Assembly (NCBI RefSeq): GCF_002196855.1
Contig: NZ_NIPW01000011.1
Location: forward strand, 1 to 64,000
Direction of reading: 5' to 3'
DNA length: 64,000 nt
From: Haematobacter genomosp. 1
GTDB taxonomy: Bacteria > Pseudomonadota > Alphaproteobacteria > Rhodobacterales > Rhodobacteraceae
Below, piece after piece: positions 50,074 through 58,430 of the stretch. The notes under the pieces were generated by a model. The model was not told where the DNA came from, ran no database searches, and saw only the letters and a list, made by a program, of their open reading frames with translations. A program made the translations under genes and the position numbers. Position 1 is the stretch's first letter, and the number at the start of each line of letters is the position of its first letter.

Positions 50074-51999
50074 ATGGGTGCCTATGCCACCATAGCCGAC
50101 CGCAACGCGCTCGAAGCGGAGATGCCCTGGAGCGCGCGTGATGTGCCCGCGACGATCCATCAGCTTCTGGAGCGCACCGCGGCTCGCTACGGGGACAGCC
50201 CCGCGATCGGTTTTCAGCTCTCCTCCGGTCCGCAGGATCCCGCCGAAACCCTGACATGGCGGGAATTCCGCGATGAGGTGAACCGCGCGGCGAACCTGTT
50301 CCGCAAGCTCGGCGTGGGTGAAAACGACGTGGTGGCGTTTATCCTGCCGAACGCGCTGGAAACGGGGGTAACGCTCGTCGCCGGAATGGTGGCCGGGATC
50401 GTCAGCCCGGTGAACCCTTTGCTCGATGCAGAGCACATGGCGGGTCTTCTGCGGGAGACGAAGGCCAAGGTCGTCGTCACGCTCAAGTCCATCCCGAAGT
50501 CCGACATCTCCCAGAAGGTCGCCGAAGCCGTGGCGGCCGCGCCCTCCGTTCAGGCGGTGGTGGAGGTGGATCTGCTGCGCTACCTGCCAGCGCCGAAACG
50601 CTGGATCGCGCCTTTCCTGCGCCCGAAGGCCGGACGCCGCCATCAGGCGCGCATCGTGGACTTCACCAAGGCGGTCGCACAGGAAAGCGCCACGCTCTCC
50701 TTCGCTGATCCGGGGCAGGATCGGGTCGCTGCCTATTTCCACACCGGTGGCACCACCGGCCTGCCGAAAGTGGCCCAGCACCGCTATTCGGGCATGATCT
50801 ACAACGGCTGGCTGGGCGCCACGCTGCTGTTCAAGAACACCGATGTATTGATGTGTCCGCTGCCGCTGTTTCACGTCTTTGCGGCCTATCCGATCTTCAT
50901 GTCCACGCTCTCCTCCGGTGCGCAGATCGTCCTGCCGACGCCTGCGGGCTACCGGGGGGAGGGGGTGTTCGACAACCTCTGGAAGCTGATCGAGCGGTGG
51001 AAGGGCACGTACCTCGTCATCGTGCCGACGGCGATCTCCGCCCTGATGCAACGGCCCGTGGATGCCAATATCTCCACTCTGCGCGGCTGTTTCTCCGGCT
51101 CCGCGCCGCTTCCGCAGGAGCTGTTCAAGCGGTTCGAGGCCGCGACGGGCGTGCAGATCGTGGAGGGATACGGCCTGACGGAATGCACCTGTCTCGTCTC
51201 CGTCAATCCGCCGGACGGCGTGAAGAAGATCGGCTCCGTGGGCCTGCCGTTTCCCTATACCGAAGTCCGCATCCTGCACGCTGACGATCACGGCAATATC
51301 ACGCGCGAATGTGCGACCGAGGAAGTGGGGGAGATCTGTGTCTCCAATCCCGGCGTCTTTGAAGGATCGACCTATACGGAGCCGGGGCGGAACCTTGGTC
51401 TTTACGCGGATCGCCGCTACCTGCGGACGGGGGATCTCGGGCGTCTGGACCGGGATGGCTACCTGTGGATCACGGGCCGCAAGAAGGATCTCATCATCCG
51501 GGGCGGTCACAACATCGATCCCGCGGAGATAGAGGAGGCTCTTGCCGGCCATCCTGCCGTGGCCTTTGTCGGTGCGATCGGTCAGCCGGATGCCTTCGCG
51601 GGCGAGCTCCCCGCCGCCTATGTGGAACTGATCCAGGGGGCGGATGTCACGCAGGCGGAACTGCTGGATTATGCGCGTGCGCATATCCACGAACGCGCCG
51701 CCGTGCCCAAGTTCATAGGCATTCTGGACGAACTGCCGAAAACGGCGGTGGGCAAGGTGTTCAAGCCCGATCTCCGCCGCCTTGCCATCACGCGGGTGCT
51801 GGACGCGGCCCTTGCCGAGGCCGGGATGTCCGCGCGGGTTGCCGAGGTGGTGGAGGATCGCCGCCGTGGGCTTGTCGCCCGCCTGCACCGGACTGGCGAG
51901 GTGCAGGAACCTGCGGTGGCCGAGGTGTTGAGTACCTTCACCGTTCCATGGGAATGGGAGGATCGCCGCCCCCTCCCGGTGCCCACCCCGGTCGCCTGA
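50074..51999 (+). CDS. Acyl-CoA synthetase (AMP-forming)
   Basis: The 641-aa product is an ANL-superfamily enzyme: P-loop HTGGTTGLPK near residue 228, VEGYGLTEC near 370, adenine-binding region YLRTGDLGRLDRDGYLW, GRKKDLIIRGGHNIDPAEIE near 470, and catalytic Lys in LPKTAVGKVFKPDL near 552. It activates a carboxylic acid, probably a fatty acid, to its CoA ester. The C-terminal 60 residues extend beyond the usual end. Substrate not determinable. Confidence 0.9.
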   Translation: MGAYATIADRNALEAEMPWSARDVPATIHQLLERTAARYGDSPAIGFQLSSGPQDPAETLTWREFRDEVNRAANLFRKLGVGENDVVAFILPNALETGVTLVAGMVAGIVSPVNPLLDAEHMAGLLRETKAKVVVTLKSIPKSDISQKVAEAVAAAPSVQAVVEVDLLRYLPAPKRWIAPFLRPKAGRRHQARIVDFTKAVAQESATLSFADPGQDRVAAYFHTGGTTGLPKVAQHRYSGMIYNGWLGATLLFKNTDVLMCPLPLFHVFAAYPIFMSTLSSGAQIVLPTPAGYRGEGVFDNLWKLIERWKGTYLVIVPTAISALMQRPVDANISTLRGCFSGSAPLPQELFKRFEAATGVQIVEGYGLTECTCLVSVNPPDGVKKIGSVGLPFPYTEVRILHADDHGNITRECATEEVGEICVSNPGVFEGSTYTEPGRNLGLYADRRYLRTGDLGRLDRDGYLWITGRKKDLIIRGGHNIDPAEIEEALAGHPAVAFVGAIGQPDAFAGELPAAYVELIQGADVTQAELLDYARAHIHERAAVPKFIGILDELPKTAVGKVFKPDLRRLAITRVLDAALAEAGMSARVAEVVEDRRRGLVARLHRTGEVQEPAVAEVLSTFTVPWEWEDRRPLPVPTPVA

Positions 52000-52076
52000 G
52001 GGCGGGCTGATGGAGGGGCCGGGTCGTTCGGAGGGCCGCCGGGCGGCGGGCAGGTGCCCGCCGCGCGAGGGGGGGG

Positions 52077-52658
52077 TCAGAATTCCCGCTTCAGCACCAT
52101 CTTGTCCAGCGACAGGTAGCCGCCGCCGAACGCCGCGAAGAGGGCGGTGAGGCAGGCCCAGAAGGTTGAGGTGAACTCCGCCTTCTGCTGGACGCCGGAC
52201 AGGAAAGAGACGCCCCCGTCAGGAGCGAGCTGCGCCCGCGCCGCGTCGGTGAAATACTGCGCCCCCTCCCCGGTCATGAAGGCCACGCCTTCGGGAGTAA
52301 GGAAGCTGGTCCCGTAGGGATTGTTCAGGTGGAAGGACAGGGTGACGAGCAGCAGGATCGTCGCCGCGAGGGCAGCGGGCCGGGTGAACAGCCCGATCAC
52401 GATGAGAATGCCCCCCAGAAATTCCGTCAGCGAGACGACGAGCGACCAGAACCATCCCGGGCCGAATGGCACGAGCCCGCCCATCATTCCCGCCATGGCA
52501 AACGGCGCCTGTATCTTCGGCCAGCCCGACATGACGAGCATGGCGCCGGTGATGATGCGGATCAGCACCCAGACGCCCGGTTGGGCGATGTAATCATAGA
52601 CCGGCCCCAGGAAGGGCAGCACCAGCCGGTCGCGCGGGTTATCAAGAGGCGTAGGCAT
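52077..52658 (-). CDS. DoxX family membrane protein
   Basis: The 193-aa product has about four TM segments (VWVLIRIITGAMLVMSGWPK; FWSLVVSLTEFLGGILIVIG; AALAATILLLVTLSFHL; ACLTALFAAFGGGYLSLD). EFLGGILIVIGLFTRPAA is characteristic of DoxX. Family members are linked to redox or quinone functions. Convergent with the acyl-CoA synthetase gene. Confidence 0.85.
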   Translation of the reverse strand: MPTPLDNPRDRLVLPFLGPVYDYIAQPGVWVLIRIITGAMLVMSGWPKIQAPFAMAGMMGGLVPFGPGWFWSLVVSLTEFLGGILIVIGLFTRPAALAATILLLVTLSFHLNNPYGTSFLTPEGVAFMTGEGAQYFTDAARAQLAPDGGVSFLSGVQQKAEFTSTFWACLTALFAAFGGGYLSLDKMVLKREF

Positions 52659-53036
52659 GTGTCATGGCCTTTCCCATTGTTGCGGGCAGGTCATCCGGCG
52701 GACCCATGGCCGCCCCTGCTCCTGCCGCTATGGTGCAACAGTCTGTTCTTGCGTCAACCTGCCACCTTGCGATTGCGGCACGGGCGTCGCCCGCAGGACA
52801 CGGGCGACAACCGGCAAGGCCCCTCTCTGCCGGGCGCGCCGCCGCACGTCAGAGCGGGGCGGGCGCAGTCCTCTGCCTGGCCATGGCATCCTGATCGCCC
52901 GACCGGCATCCTCGCTGTGGCTCCTCATCCTGCGCATCTCGACCACTCATGGAGGGGTGGCGGCCTGTCGCACGACGCGGGCCCATTACGGCGCGGCAGG
53001 GACAGTTTGGAGCGTCCGCGCGGAGGGAGCGACTAA
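52659..53036. other. Gene-free stretch upstream of the DoxX gene
   Basis: No supported gene. It must contain the DoxX promoter, but no clear -35/-10 pair stands out. It ends at the terminal repeat of the element beginning at 53037. Confidence 0.5.
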
Positions 53037-53189
53037 CAGGCTGCTGAAAAGCCTTTGGGTCTGCGGGAGCGGGGATCGTTCGCGATTTGGCGAAGTCCAC
53101 CCGGAAATCTGCACAATTCGGATCATTTCGGGCTGTTTCCCGATGTGCACAGCGAGGACACGAGGGTTCGGAGTTTTTTCAGCAGCCTG
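53037..53189 (-). repeat. MITE-like element, copy B, with 14-bp terminal inverted repeats
   Basis: CAGGCTGCTGAAAA (53037-53050) and TTTTCAGCAGCCTG (53176-53189) are perfect inverted repeats bounding a 153-bp element with no coding capacity. Flanks CTAA (left) and CTGA (right) could be a diverged 4-bp target duplication. The interior matches copies A and C in reverse orientation (GGTCTGCG, GGAGCGG, CCGGAAATC, CCCG). Confidence 0.75.
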
Positions 53190-53545
53190 CTGACCGCGAA
53201 TGGATGGCCTTTTCCGTTTCCGGTCGGGCGCGGCATTCCCGCCGGACGCGCAAAGCGCGGGCGACGTTCCCCCGCCCTCTTCGCCATGAGTGTTCGCGGG
53301 TGTCCCCGTTATCGCGAAAAGCGTCGGTCTCCCGCCAGTCCGCAATCGGGCGGTGGTGCTTGAGCGGCCACTGCGTGCCACAGCCTCCCCCGCAGATGAA
53401 GCGCCACAGCGGGTCCGGCTCGCTTCCACCCTCCCTCAATGCGACCGGCGAGACGGATGCGGTGCAACGCGCGGTGCCTTAGCGGAATGTCAGCATCCAT
53501 AGGGCAGGGTGACGGCATCCGAAAAGTCAGCTTTCAGGAGAAGCC
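53190..53545. other. Gene-free stretch before the spike/spanin island
   Basis: I see no supported gene in these 356 bases. They lie between the MITE-like copy B and the AGGAG ribosome-binding site of the spike-base-like gene, so they may hold its promoter. Confidence 0.45.
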
Positions 53546-53797
53546 ATGACCCAGAACCTTTTTGCCAGCCAGGCCCCCGGCCTCACCGCGCCTCTGCTGC
53601 ATATTTTCGACATCCTGCCGGGGGAGCCGCTGGCCTACGTCACCCGCGCGATCCTTCTGGCGGAGGAGGGAACCGTCACGCTCACCACCCTTGGCGGAGA
53701 GACGGTGACGACGCTGCCGCTCGCGCCCGGCGTCTGGCATCCGGTGATGGCGACAGCGGTAGGCGCCGCCAGCGTGCGGATACAGGGCGGATGCTGA
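53546..53797 (+). CDS. Spike-base-like phage/GTA protein
   Basis: The 83-aa product is nearly all beta-strand: VTRAILLAEEGTVTLTTLGG, then ETVTTLPLAPGVWHPVMATA and VRIQG. This resembles the spike base protein family of RcGTA rcc01079 and phage heads (VTTxxG...ETVTLP...GxxxP). It has a good AGGAG ribosome-binding site and overlaps the next gene by seven bases. It is the first gene of an isolated three-gene island, far from any other phage structural gene in the window. Confidence 0.65.
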   Translation: MTQNLFASQAPGLTAPLLHIFDILPGEPLAYVTRAILLAEEGTVTLTTLGGETVTTLPLAPGVWHPVMATAVGAASVRIQGGC

Positions 53798-54084
53798 GCC
53801 TGCGCTACTGGGCGGGGGGGAGTGCCGCGATTGCGCTGTTGCTCGCGGGCATGTGGGCGGGGGACCGGCTGGCGACGGCGGCGGCTCTCCGGGCGCGTGC
53901 GGCAGCGGCGGAACAGGCGGCCTTGCGGTCCGCCGCCCTGCGCCATGCGGAGATGGAACGACTGCGGGCGGAAGCGGGGCTGGACCTGGCCTTGGGGAAG
54001 GTGGTGGATGATGCGCGCGATATGGATGACGGTGCTGTCGTGTTCGACGCTGGCCGCATGCGGCAGCTCTTTCCCGCGCAATGA
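53791..54084 (+). CDS. Inner-membrane spanin-like protein (Rz-like), orphan
   Basis: The 97-aa product has one N-terminal TM segment (GGSAAIALLLAGMWAGDRL) followed by an Ala/Arg/Glu coiled coil (RARAAAAEQAALRSAALRHA), the topology of an i-spanin. The next gene begins inside it in another frame and encodes a lipoprotein, the nested Rz/Rz1 layout. No holin or endolysin gene is adjacent. Confidence 0.65.
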   Translation: MLSLRYWAGGSAAIALLLAGMWAGDRLATAAALRARAAAAEQAALRSAALRHAEMERLRAEAGLDLALGKVVDDARDMDDGAVVFDAGRMRQLFPAQ

Positions 54085-54244
54085 GCCGGTACCGCCCTCG
54101 CTCCTGCAGCCCTGTCCCGAACTCACTGCGCCCGGCGGCGACATGACGGCCGCCGCCGTGTGGCAGGCATGGAACCGCGACCGATGGGCCGGGGCGGTCT
54201 GCCGCTCCCGGCACGCAGGCCTCGTCGCCGTGCTGGAGGGCTAG
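54026..54244 (+). CDS. Outer-membrane spanin-like lipoprotein (Rz1-like), orphan
   Basis: The 72-aa product has a short signal and lipobox STLAAC (Cys at residue 12). A Pro-rich mature segment (EPVPPSLLQPCPELTAPGGD) and AAAVWQAWNRDRWAGAVCRS follow. Pro-rich LLQPCP...GD segments are typical of phage Rz1-type lipoproteins. It overlaps the Rz-like gene by 59 bases and ends exactly where repeat copy C begins. Confidence 0.65.
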   Translation: MTVLSCSTLAACGSSFPRNEPVPPSLLQPCPELTAPGGDMTAAAVWQAWNRDRWAGAVCRSRHAGLVAVLEG

Positions 54245-54507
54245 CAAGGTGCGGAAAAGTTCTCAGGCCATGCGCTGGGGAATCGGCCCGGGAATGTCCC
54301 GAAGTATGTGGATTTCCGGCTGGGCTTCGTGAGATTGCGAACGATTTCCGCCCCACTGCGGACCAAAAGTCGGGCACCTTCCCGGGCTTGCAGTGAAAGC
54401 CAGAAAATCGGTCCGGTCACGCGCCAAACCCCCGGTTTCCGGGGCGTTCCTCAACACTGGGGGAAGATCTCTGCCCGAGAGCAACCACGGAATGCTTTTC
54501 AGCAGCC
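54245..54507 (+). repeat. Dispersed repeat, copy C (two tandem diverged units)
   Basis: Unit 1 (about 54273-54375) matches copy A: AATCGGCCCGGGAATG, GATTTCCGGCTGGGCTTCG and GCGGACCAAAA. Unit 2 (about 54398-54490) is a more diverged copy (AAAATCGGTCCGG, GGTTTCCGGGGCGTTCCTC). The right end TTTTCAGCAGCC (54496-54507) equals the terminal repeat of copy B. The orientation is opposite to copy B, so the two bracket the 53.5-54.2 kb island. Confidence 0.65.
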
Positions 54508-54509
54508 AT

Positions 54510-55091
54510 TCAGAGACGGCGCATCCAGAACTGGAGCGGCTTCTCGGTCTCCGCTGTTTCTCCGATGTCCTTCCAGCGGAAGCGGGCGATGACACCGGGC
54601 AACGGCTCATAGCCTCGTGAACGCCAGAAGCCATCGAGCGGGCGGTAATCCGTGGGTCGCATGGGGTGATCTGCCGGGCGGATCACGGAGCAGAAGGCGC
54701 TCCAGACGAAGCCGTGTTCGCGGGCATGGGCCTCCCGCTCATCGAAGAAGCGGTGGCCGATGCCATGCCCGCGCCAGTCCGGCAGCAGAACCGATTCCGC
54801 ACAGTAGAAGATCTGGTCGTGGGGCTCCGGCCGCCCGGCAAAGGCGGCGGCGAAATCGTCGGCGTGATCGGTCATCGGCGTGCCGGTGGCCGCGCCGACG
54901 ATCCGCGCGCCGTCGAGCGCGCCCACCACCACCGCGCGCGGGCTGTTGCGATAGGCTTCCAGATAGCGCCGCTCGTAGGCAAGATCGCCGTCGTAAAGAT
55001 AAGGCCAGTCCCGGAACACCGCGATGCGCAGCCGCGCCACATCGTCAAGCGCGCCCTCCAGCGCGCTGCCGGTGAGGCGCTCCACCCTCAT
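54510..55091 (-). CDS. GNAT-family N-acetyltransferase
   Basis: The 193-aa product has a GNAT core: FRDWPYLYDGDLAYERRYLE at the N-terminus, VVGALDGARIVGAATGTPM, and the acetyl-CoA loop VLLPDWRGHGIGHRFFDERE (Q/R-x-x-G-x-G/A equivalent). Substrate unknown. Its ATG overlaps the stop of the upstream SnoaL-like gene by four bases. Confidence 0.85.
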   Translation of the reverse strand: MRVERLTGSALEGALDDVARLRIAVFRDWPYLYDGDLAYERRYLEAYRNSPRAVVVGALDGARIVGAATGTPMTDHADDFAAAFAGRPEPHDQIFYCAESVLLPDWRGHGIGHRFFDEREAHAREHGFVWSAFCSVIRPADHPMRPTDYRPLDGFWRSRGYEPLPGVIARFRWKDIGETAETEKPLQFWMRRL

Positions 55092-55492
55092 GCCGAGACC
55101 TGACGGATCCAGTCTGCGAGATTGTAGAAGGTGGTCACCCGGGTGATCTTGCCGTCCTGCAGCGAAAAGAACGCGCCCGCGGGCAGGACATAGGTCTGGC
55201 CATGCGCGGGGGGCAGGTCGCCGTCGGTCTTGAGGTAAGTGCCGTTCACCACGAATTCCGCCGCACCCCGCGTGCCATCGGGAGTGGCGAACAGGACGAT
55301 GTCGGTCAGGTTCTCCTTGTAGCATTCGGCCATGTGCGCGCCGAATTCCGCGAAGAGTTCCTTGCCGGGGCGGGCAGAGCCTTCGTTCACGTTATGCACG
55401 AACGCGTCGGACAGCTCGGCGAGCATCCCGTCGAGCGAACCGTTGTTGAAGGCTTCGTAATAGCGGCGCAGCGTGGCGATGGCGTCTGTCAT
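55088..55492 (-). CDS. SnoaL-like / NTF2-fold protein
   Basis: The 134-aa product has the NTF2-like pattern: helical LRRYYEAFNNGSLDGMLAEL, DAFVHNVNEG (catalytic-cavity His/Asn region) and a C-terminal sheet (FFSLQDGKITRVTTFYNLAD). Such proteins isomerise, hydrolyse or bind small molecules; function is not determinable. ATG 55492 follows AAGGGA; an upstream ATG at 55510 overlaps the phosphatase gene. Co-translated with the GNAT gene. Confidence 0.8.
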   Translation of the reverse strand: MTDAIATLRRYYEAFNNGSLDGMLAELSDAFVHNVNEGSARPGKELFAEFGAHMAECYKENLTDIVLFATPDGTRGAAEFVVNGTYLKTDGDLPPAHGQTYVLPAGAFFSLQDGKITRVTTFYNLADWIRQVSA

Positions 55493-55502
55493 GATTTCCC
55501 TT

Positions 55503-55958
55503 TCACTCAATCGTCGGGCCGAATCGCTCGATCATCCGTTCGCGGATCTGGTCGCGGGTCTGGCGATAGGCATCGAGCTTGGTTTCTCGCGATTCGCCAA
55601 GGCCGGTCGGGTCCATGATCGGCCAGTATTCGATGTCGAGATGGTAATAGCGCGTCAGTTCCAGCGCCGTTCTCTGGCTGGCGGGGGAAAGCGCCACGAT
55701 CATGTCGAAGGTGGACATGTCATCGCCCCAGTCATGCATCTGCTGGAAGTTGCGCACCCGGTGGCGGGCAAGGTCGATGCCGATCTCGGCGCAGACGGCG
55801 ATGGCGAAACCGTCGATGTCGAGATCGCTGCGCACCCCGGCCGACTGGACATAGTGCCGCCGGCCGTAGAACTTTTTCATCATGGCCTCGGCCATGGGGG
55901 AACGGATCGAATTGTGGTCGCAGCAGAAGAGCACGGAGGTCAATGTCGCGCCCGTCAC
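55503..55958 (-). CDS. Low-molecular-weight phosphatase family protein
   Basis: The 151-aa product has the LMW-PTP P-loop CCDHNSIRSPMAEAM near residue 12 (C-x5-R) and the Asp loop YWPIMDPTGLG near 112. It is a protein-tyrosine phosphatase or arsenate reductase-like enzyme; the two cannot be separated by eye. It lies 4 bases after the UPF0262 gene in the hisD cluster, an order conserved in Rhodobacteraceae. Confidence 0.85.
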   Translation of the reverse strand: MTGATLTSVLFCCDHNSIRSPMAEAMMKKFYGRRHYVQSAGVRSDLDIDGFAIAVCAEIGIDLARHRVRNFQQMHDWGDDMSTFDMIVALSPASQRTALELTRYYHLDIEYWPIMDPTGLGESRETKLDAYRQTRDQIRERMIERFGPTIE

Positions 55959-55962
55959 GCTC

Positions 55963-56439
55963 TCAGCTCCCCCGAAGCACGCAGACCAGCGTGAACAGCC
56001 GCCGCGCCGTGTCTATATCGACGACCGCCTTGCTCTCCAGCCTCTCCTGAAGGAGCCGCGCCCCCTCGTTGTGAATGCCGCGGCGGGCCATGTCGATGGC
56101 CTCGATCTGGGCGGGGCCGAGGCGGCGGACCGCGTCGTAATAGCTTTCGCAGATCTGGAAGTAGTCCTTCACGACCTGCCGGAAAGGGCCGAAGGACAGG
56201 TGAAACTCCGCCAGACGGGCCGCTGCCTCATCCGAGACGTCGAAGACCAGCCGCCCGTCCCGCACGCAGAGCAGGAGCCGGTAAGGCCCGGGCGGTGCGT
56301 CGCGGCCATCCCGGGCGGGCAGGGTGAAGCTGTTGTCTTCCAGCAGGTCGAAGATGGCGACGCGCCGTTCCTGCTCCATCTCCGCCGAAGGCGTGGGCAG
56401 CCCGGTATCGTCGATCTCGATATGGGAGAGGCGCATCAT
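55963..56439 (-). CDS. UPF0262 family protein
   Basis: The 158-aa product has ISHIEIDD-type N-terminus (RLSHIEIDDTGLPTPSAEME), AIFDLLEDN, FHLSFGPFRQVVKDYFQICE and the C-terminal FTLVCVL, matching UPF0262. Function is unknown. It is consistently found next to hisD in alphaproteobacteria. Start 56439 or 56436 (tandem ATGs) lies just past the hisD stop region with GAGGCTGAG upstream. Confidence 0.88.
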   Translation of the reverse strand: MMRLSHIEIDDTGLPTPSAEMEQERRVAIFDLLEDNSFTLPARDGRDAPPGPYRLLLCVRDGRLVFDVSDEAAARLAEFHLSFGPFRQVVKDYFQICESYYDAVRRLGPAQIEAIDMARRGIHNEGARLLQERLESKAVVDIDTARRLFTLVCVLRGS

Positions 56440-56440
56440 C

Positions 56441-57745
56441 TCAGCCTCCATTCAGCCGGTCGAGCCGGGCACGGACGGAGAGGCCATGCGCCTCCAGGCT
56501 TTCGGAGCGCGCCAGCCGTTCGGCAGCCGGGCCGATGCGCCCCAGCGCCTCCGGCGTCATCCGGGCAAGGGTGGTGCGCTTCATGAAATCCAGCACCGAG
56601 AGGCCGGAGGAGAAGCGCGCCGAACGGGCCGTGGGAAGCACATGGTTCGGCCCGCCCACATAGTCGCCAATGGCCTCCGGCGTCCATGCGCCAAGGAAGA
56701 TCGCCCCTGCATTGGAGATGTCGGCGGCCAGCGCCTCCGGCTCCGCCACGCAAAGCTCCAGATGTTCCGGGGCGATGCGGTCGGCCAGCCGCGCGGCGGT
56801 GGCGAGGTCCGGCACGGTGATGACCGCGCCGTAGTCCCGCCAGCTTGCGCCCGCGATGTCACGCCGCTCCAGCACGGGGATCAGCCGTTCCACCGAAGCG
56901 GTCACGGCGCGTGCCAGCGCGGGATCGGGGGTGATGAGGATGGATTGCGCGCTTGCGTCATGCTCCGCCTGGCTGAGCAGGTCGAGCGCGATCCAGTCGG
57001 GATCGGCGTCGCCTTCGGCAATCACCAGTATCTCCGAAGGGCCGGCGATCATGTCGATCCCGACCTTGCCGAAGACACGCCGCTTGGCCGCGGCGACATA
57101 GGCATTGCCGGGGCCGGTGATCTTGTCCACCGGGCGGATGGTTTCGGTGCCGTAGGCCAGCGCGGCGATGGCCTGCGCACCGCCGATGCGATAGACCGTC
57201 TCCACCCCTGCGAGCCGCGCGGCCAGCAGGACGAGCGGGTTCACCTTGCCGCCGGGCGTGGGCGCGCAGATCACCAGACGCTCCACCCCCGCCACCCGCG
57301 CCGGGATGGCGTTCATCAGCACCGAGGACGGGTAGGAGGCCAGCCCCCCCGGCACGTAAAGCCCCGCCGCTCCGACCGCCGTCCAGCGCCAGCCGAGCGT
57401 CGCGCCCGCCTCATCGGTCCAGCTTTCGTCGCCGGGGAGCTGCCGCGCGTGGTAGTCGCGGATCCGCTGGGCGGCGAGTTCCAGCGCCGCGCGTTCCTCC
57501 GCGTCGATCCCGGCGATGGCCGCGTCCGTTTCCCCGGCCGTGAAAGCCAGCGTTTCCGGGGTCAGGTCCAGCCGGTCGAACTTCCGGGTCAGATCGATCA
57601 CCGCAGCATCGCCCCGCGCCCGGACATCGGCGATGATATCGGCCACCGCTGCATCCACGTCCGGCGCATCCTCCCGCTTGGTGGCGAGGAAGCTCTGGAA
57701 GGCGGTGTCGAACGCGGCGTCGGTGCTGTCGAGGAATACGGGCAT
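56441..57745 (-). CDS. hisD: Histidinol dehydrogenase
   Basis: The 434-aa product catalyses the last two steps of histidine synthesis (L-histidinol to histidine, NAD+, Zn). Signatures are GLYVPGGLASYPSSVLMNAI, AYGTETIRPVDKITGPGNAY, MIAGPSEILVIAEGDADPDW and GPNHVLPT. Length is standard. First gene of the hisD-UPF0262-phosphatase cluster. Confidence 0.97.
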   Translation of the reverse strand: MPVFLDSTDAAFDTAFQSFLATKREDAPDVDAAVADIIADVRARGDAAVIDLTRKFDRLDLTPETLAFTAGETDAAIAGIDAEERAALELAAQRIRDYHARQLPGDESWTDEAGATLGWRWTAVGAAGLYVPGGLASYPSSVLMNAIPARVAGVERLVICAPTPGGKVNPLVLLAARLAGVETVYRIGGAQAIAALAYGTETIRPVDKITGPGNAYVAAAKRRVFGKVGIDMIAGPSEILVIAEGDADPDWIALDLLSQAEHDASAQSILITPDPALARAVTASVERLIPVLERRDIAGASWRDYGAVITVPDLATAARLADRIAPEHLELCVAEPEALAADISNAGAIFLGAWTPEAIGDYVGGPNHVLPTARSARFSSGLSVLDFMKRTTLARMTPEALGRIGPAAERLARSESLEAHGLSVRARLDRLNGG

Positions 57746-57891
57746 CAGGGTCTCCTTCCCGCCTTGGTATCCGTTGCCGCCCCCCGCCTCAAGCTCAACC
57801 GAAAGAATGGGGGGCGCGGGGGCAGAATGCGGAAAGAACGAGATGGACGCGGGGGCTTTCCTTGGCTGTCAGCCCCCGTTATCATCGCTCC

Positions 57892-58128
57892 ATGTTCACG
57901 ATCGAGCACGATTTCGATGCGACCGTGGTGACGCTGGTCGATGAAGGCAGCGCCCCCCTGCAGGAGGACGTGGTCTGCAACGGTTTCGACGACCGCGTGA
58001 CGGTGGAGCAATACGACCCCCGCAAGGATGAGGTCGTCTCCATCACCTTCTCCATGTCCCAGATCCGCGACCTTGCCGCCGCGCTGAACCTGCCCGAAGG
58101 GGTTTATCGCCTCCGTCCCATCCGCTGA
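57892..58128 (+). CDS. Small conserved acidic protein
   Basis: The 78-aa product (FTIEHDFDATVVTLVDEGSA at the start, VVSITFSMSQIRDLAAALNL at the end) is predicted beta-beta-helix. It is divergent from hisD. I recognise it as a conserved small alphaproteobacterial protein but know no function. A shorter-distance ribosome-binding site is not obvious; ATG 57892 gives the expected domain. Confidence 0.65.
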   Translation: MFTIEHDFDATVVTLVDEGSAPLQEDVVCNGFDDRVTVEQYDPRKDEVVSITFSMSQIRDLAAALNLPEGVYRLRPIR

Positions 58129-58289
58129 GCGGCGGGTGGCGGGCACGGGGTTCTGTTCCGGCCCGCAGGCGTCGCCCCTGTTCGCCGGTAGCTGCTGATC
58201 TGGTGGTTCCGTACGCTGACAATGCAGCTCCCGGGTTTCGCCGCGTCGCGTTGTGCGAAGCTGCTTCGGCTGGCGGGGCTGGGCGATTT

Positions 58290-58430
58290 CTGCGGAGGGC
58301 TTGCCCCAGCCGCTGCAAAAGGCTTTCAGATCCCTGGGCGTGGAAATCGTCTGCGATCTGATGAAACAGCCGGAAAACCGCATTTCGCGTCATTCCGGGG
58401 CCGATTTCCTGTTGTCCCGGGCATAGGCAT
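58290..58430 (-). repeat. Dispersed intergenic repeat, copy D
   Basis: Reverse-orientation copy: AGCCGGAAAACCGC, CATTCCGGGGCCGATTTCC and TCTGCGATCTGATGAAA match the complement of copy A. No clear terminal inverted repeats remain, so it appears older or truncated. Confidence 0.55.

Noticed and set aside
52000-52076. Bidirectional terminator between acyl-CoA synthetase and DoxX genes
   Set aside because: GC-rich inverted repeats are present but no U-run on either strand, and several alternative pairings compete.
56324-57931. Long plus-strand frame antisense to hisD
   Set aside because: hisD is unmistakable on the minus strand; the antisense frame is a codon-bias artefact.
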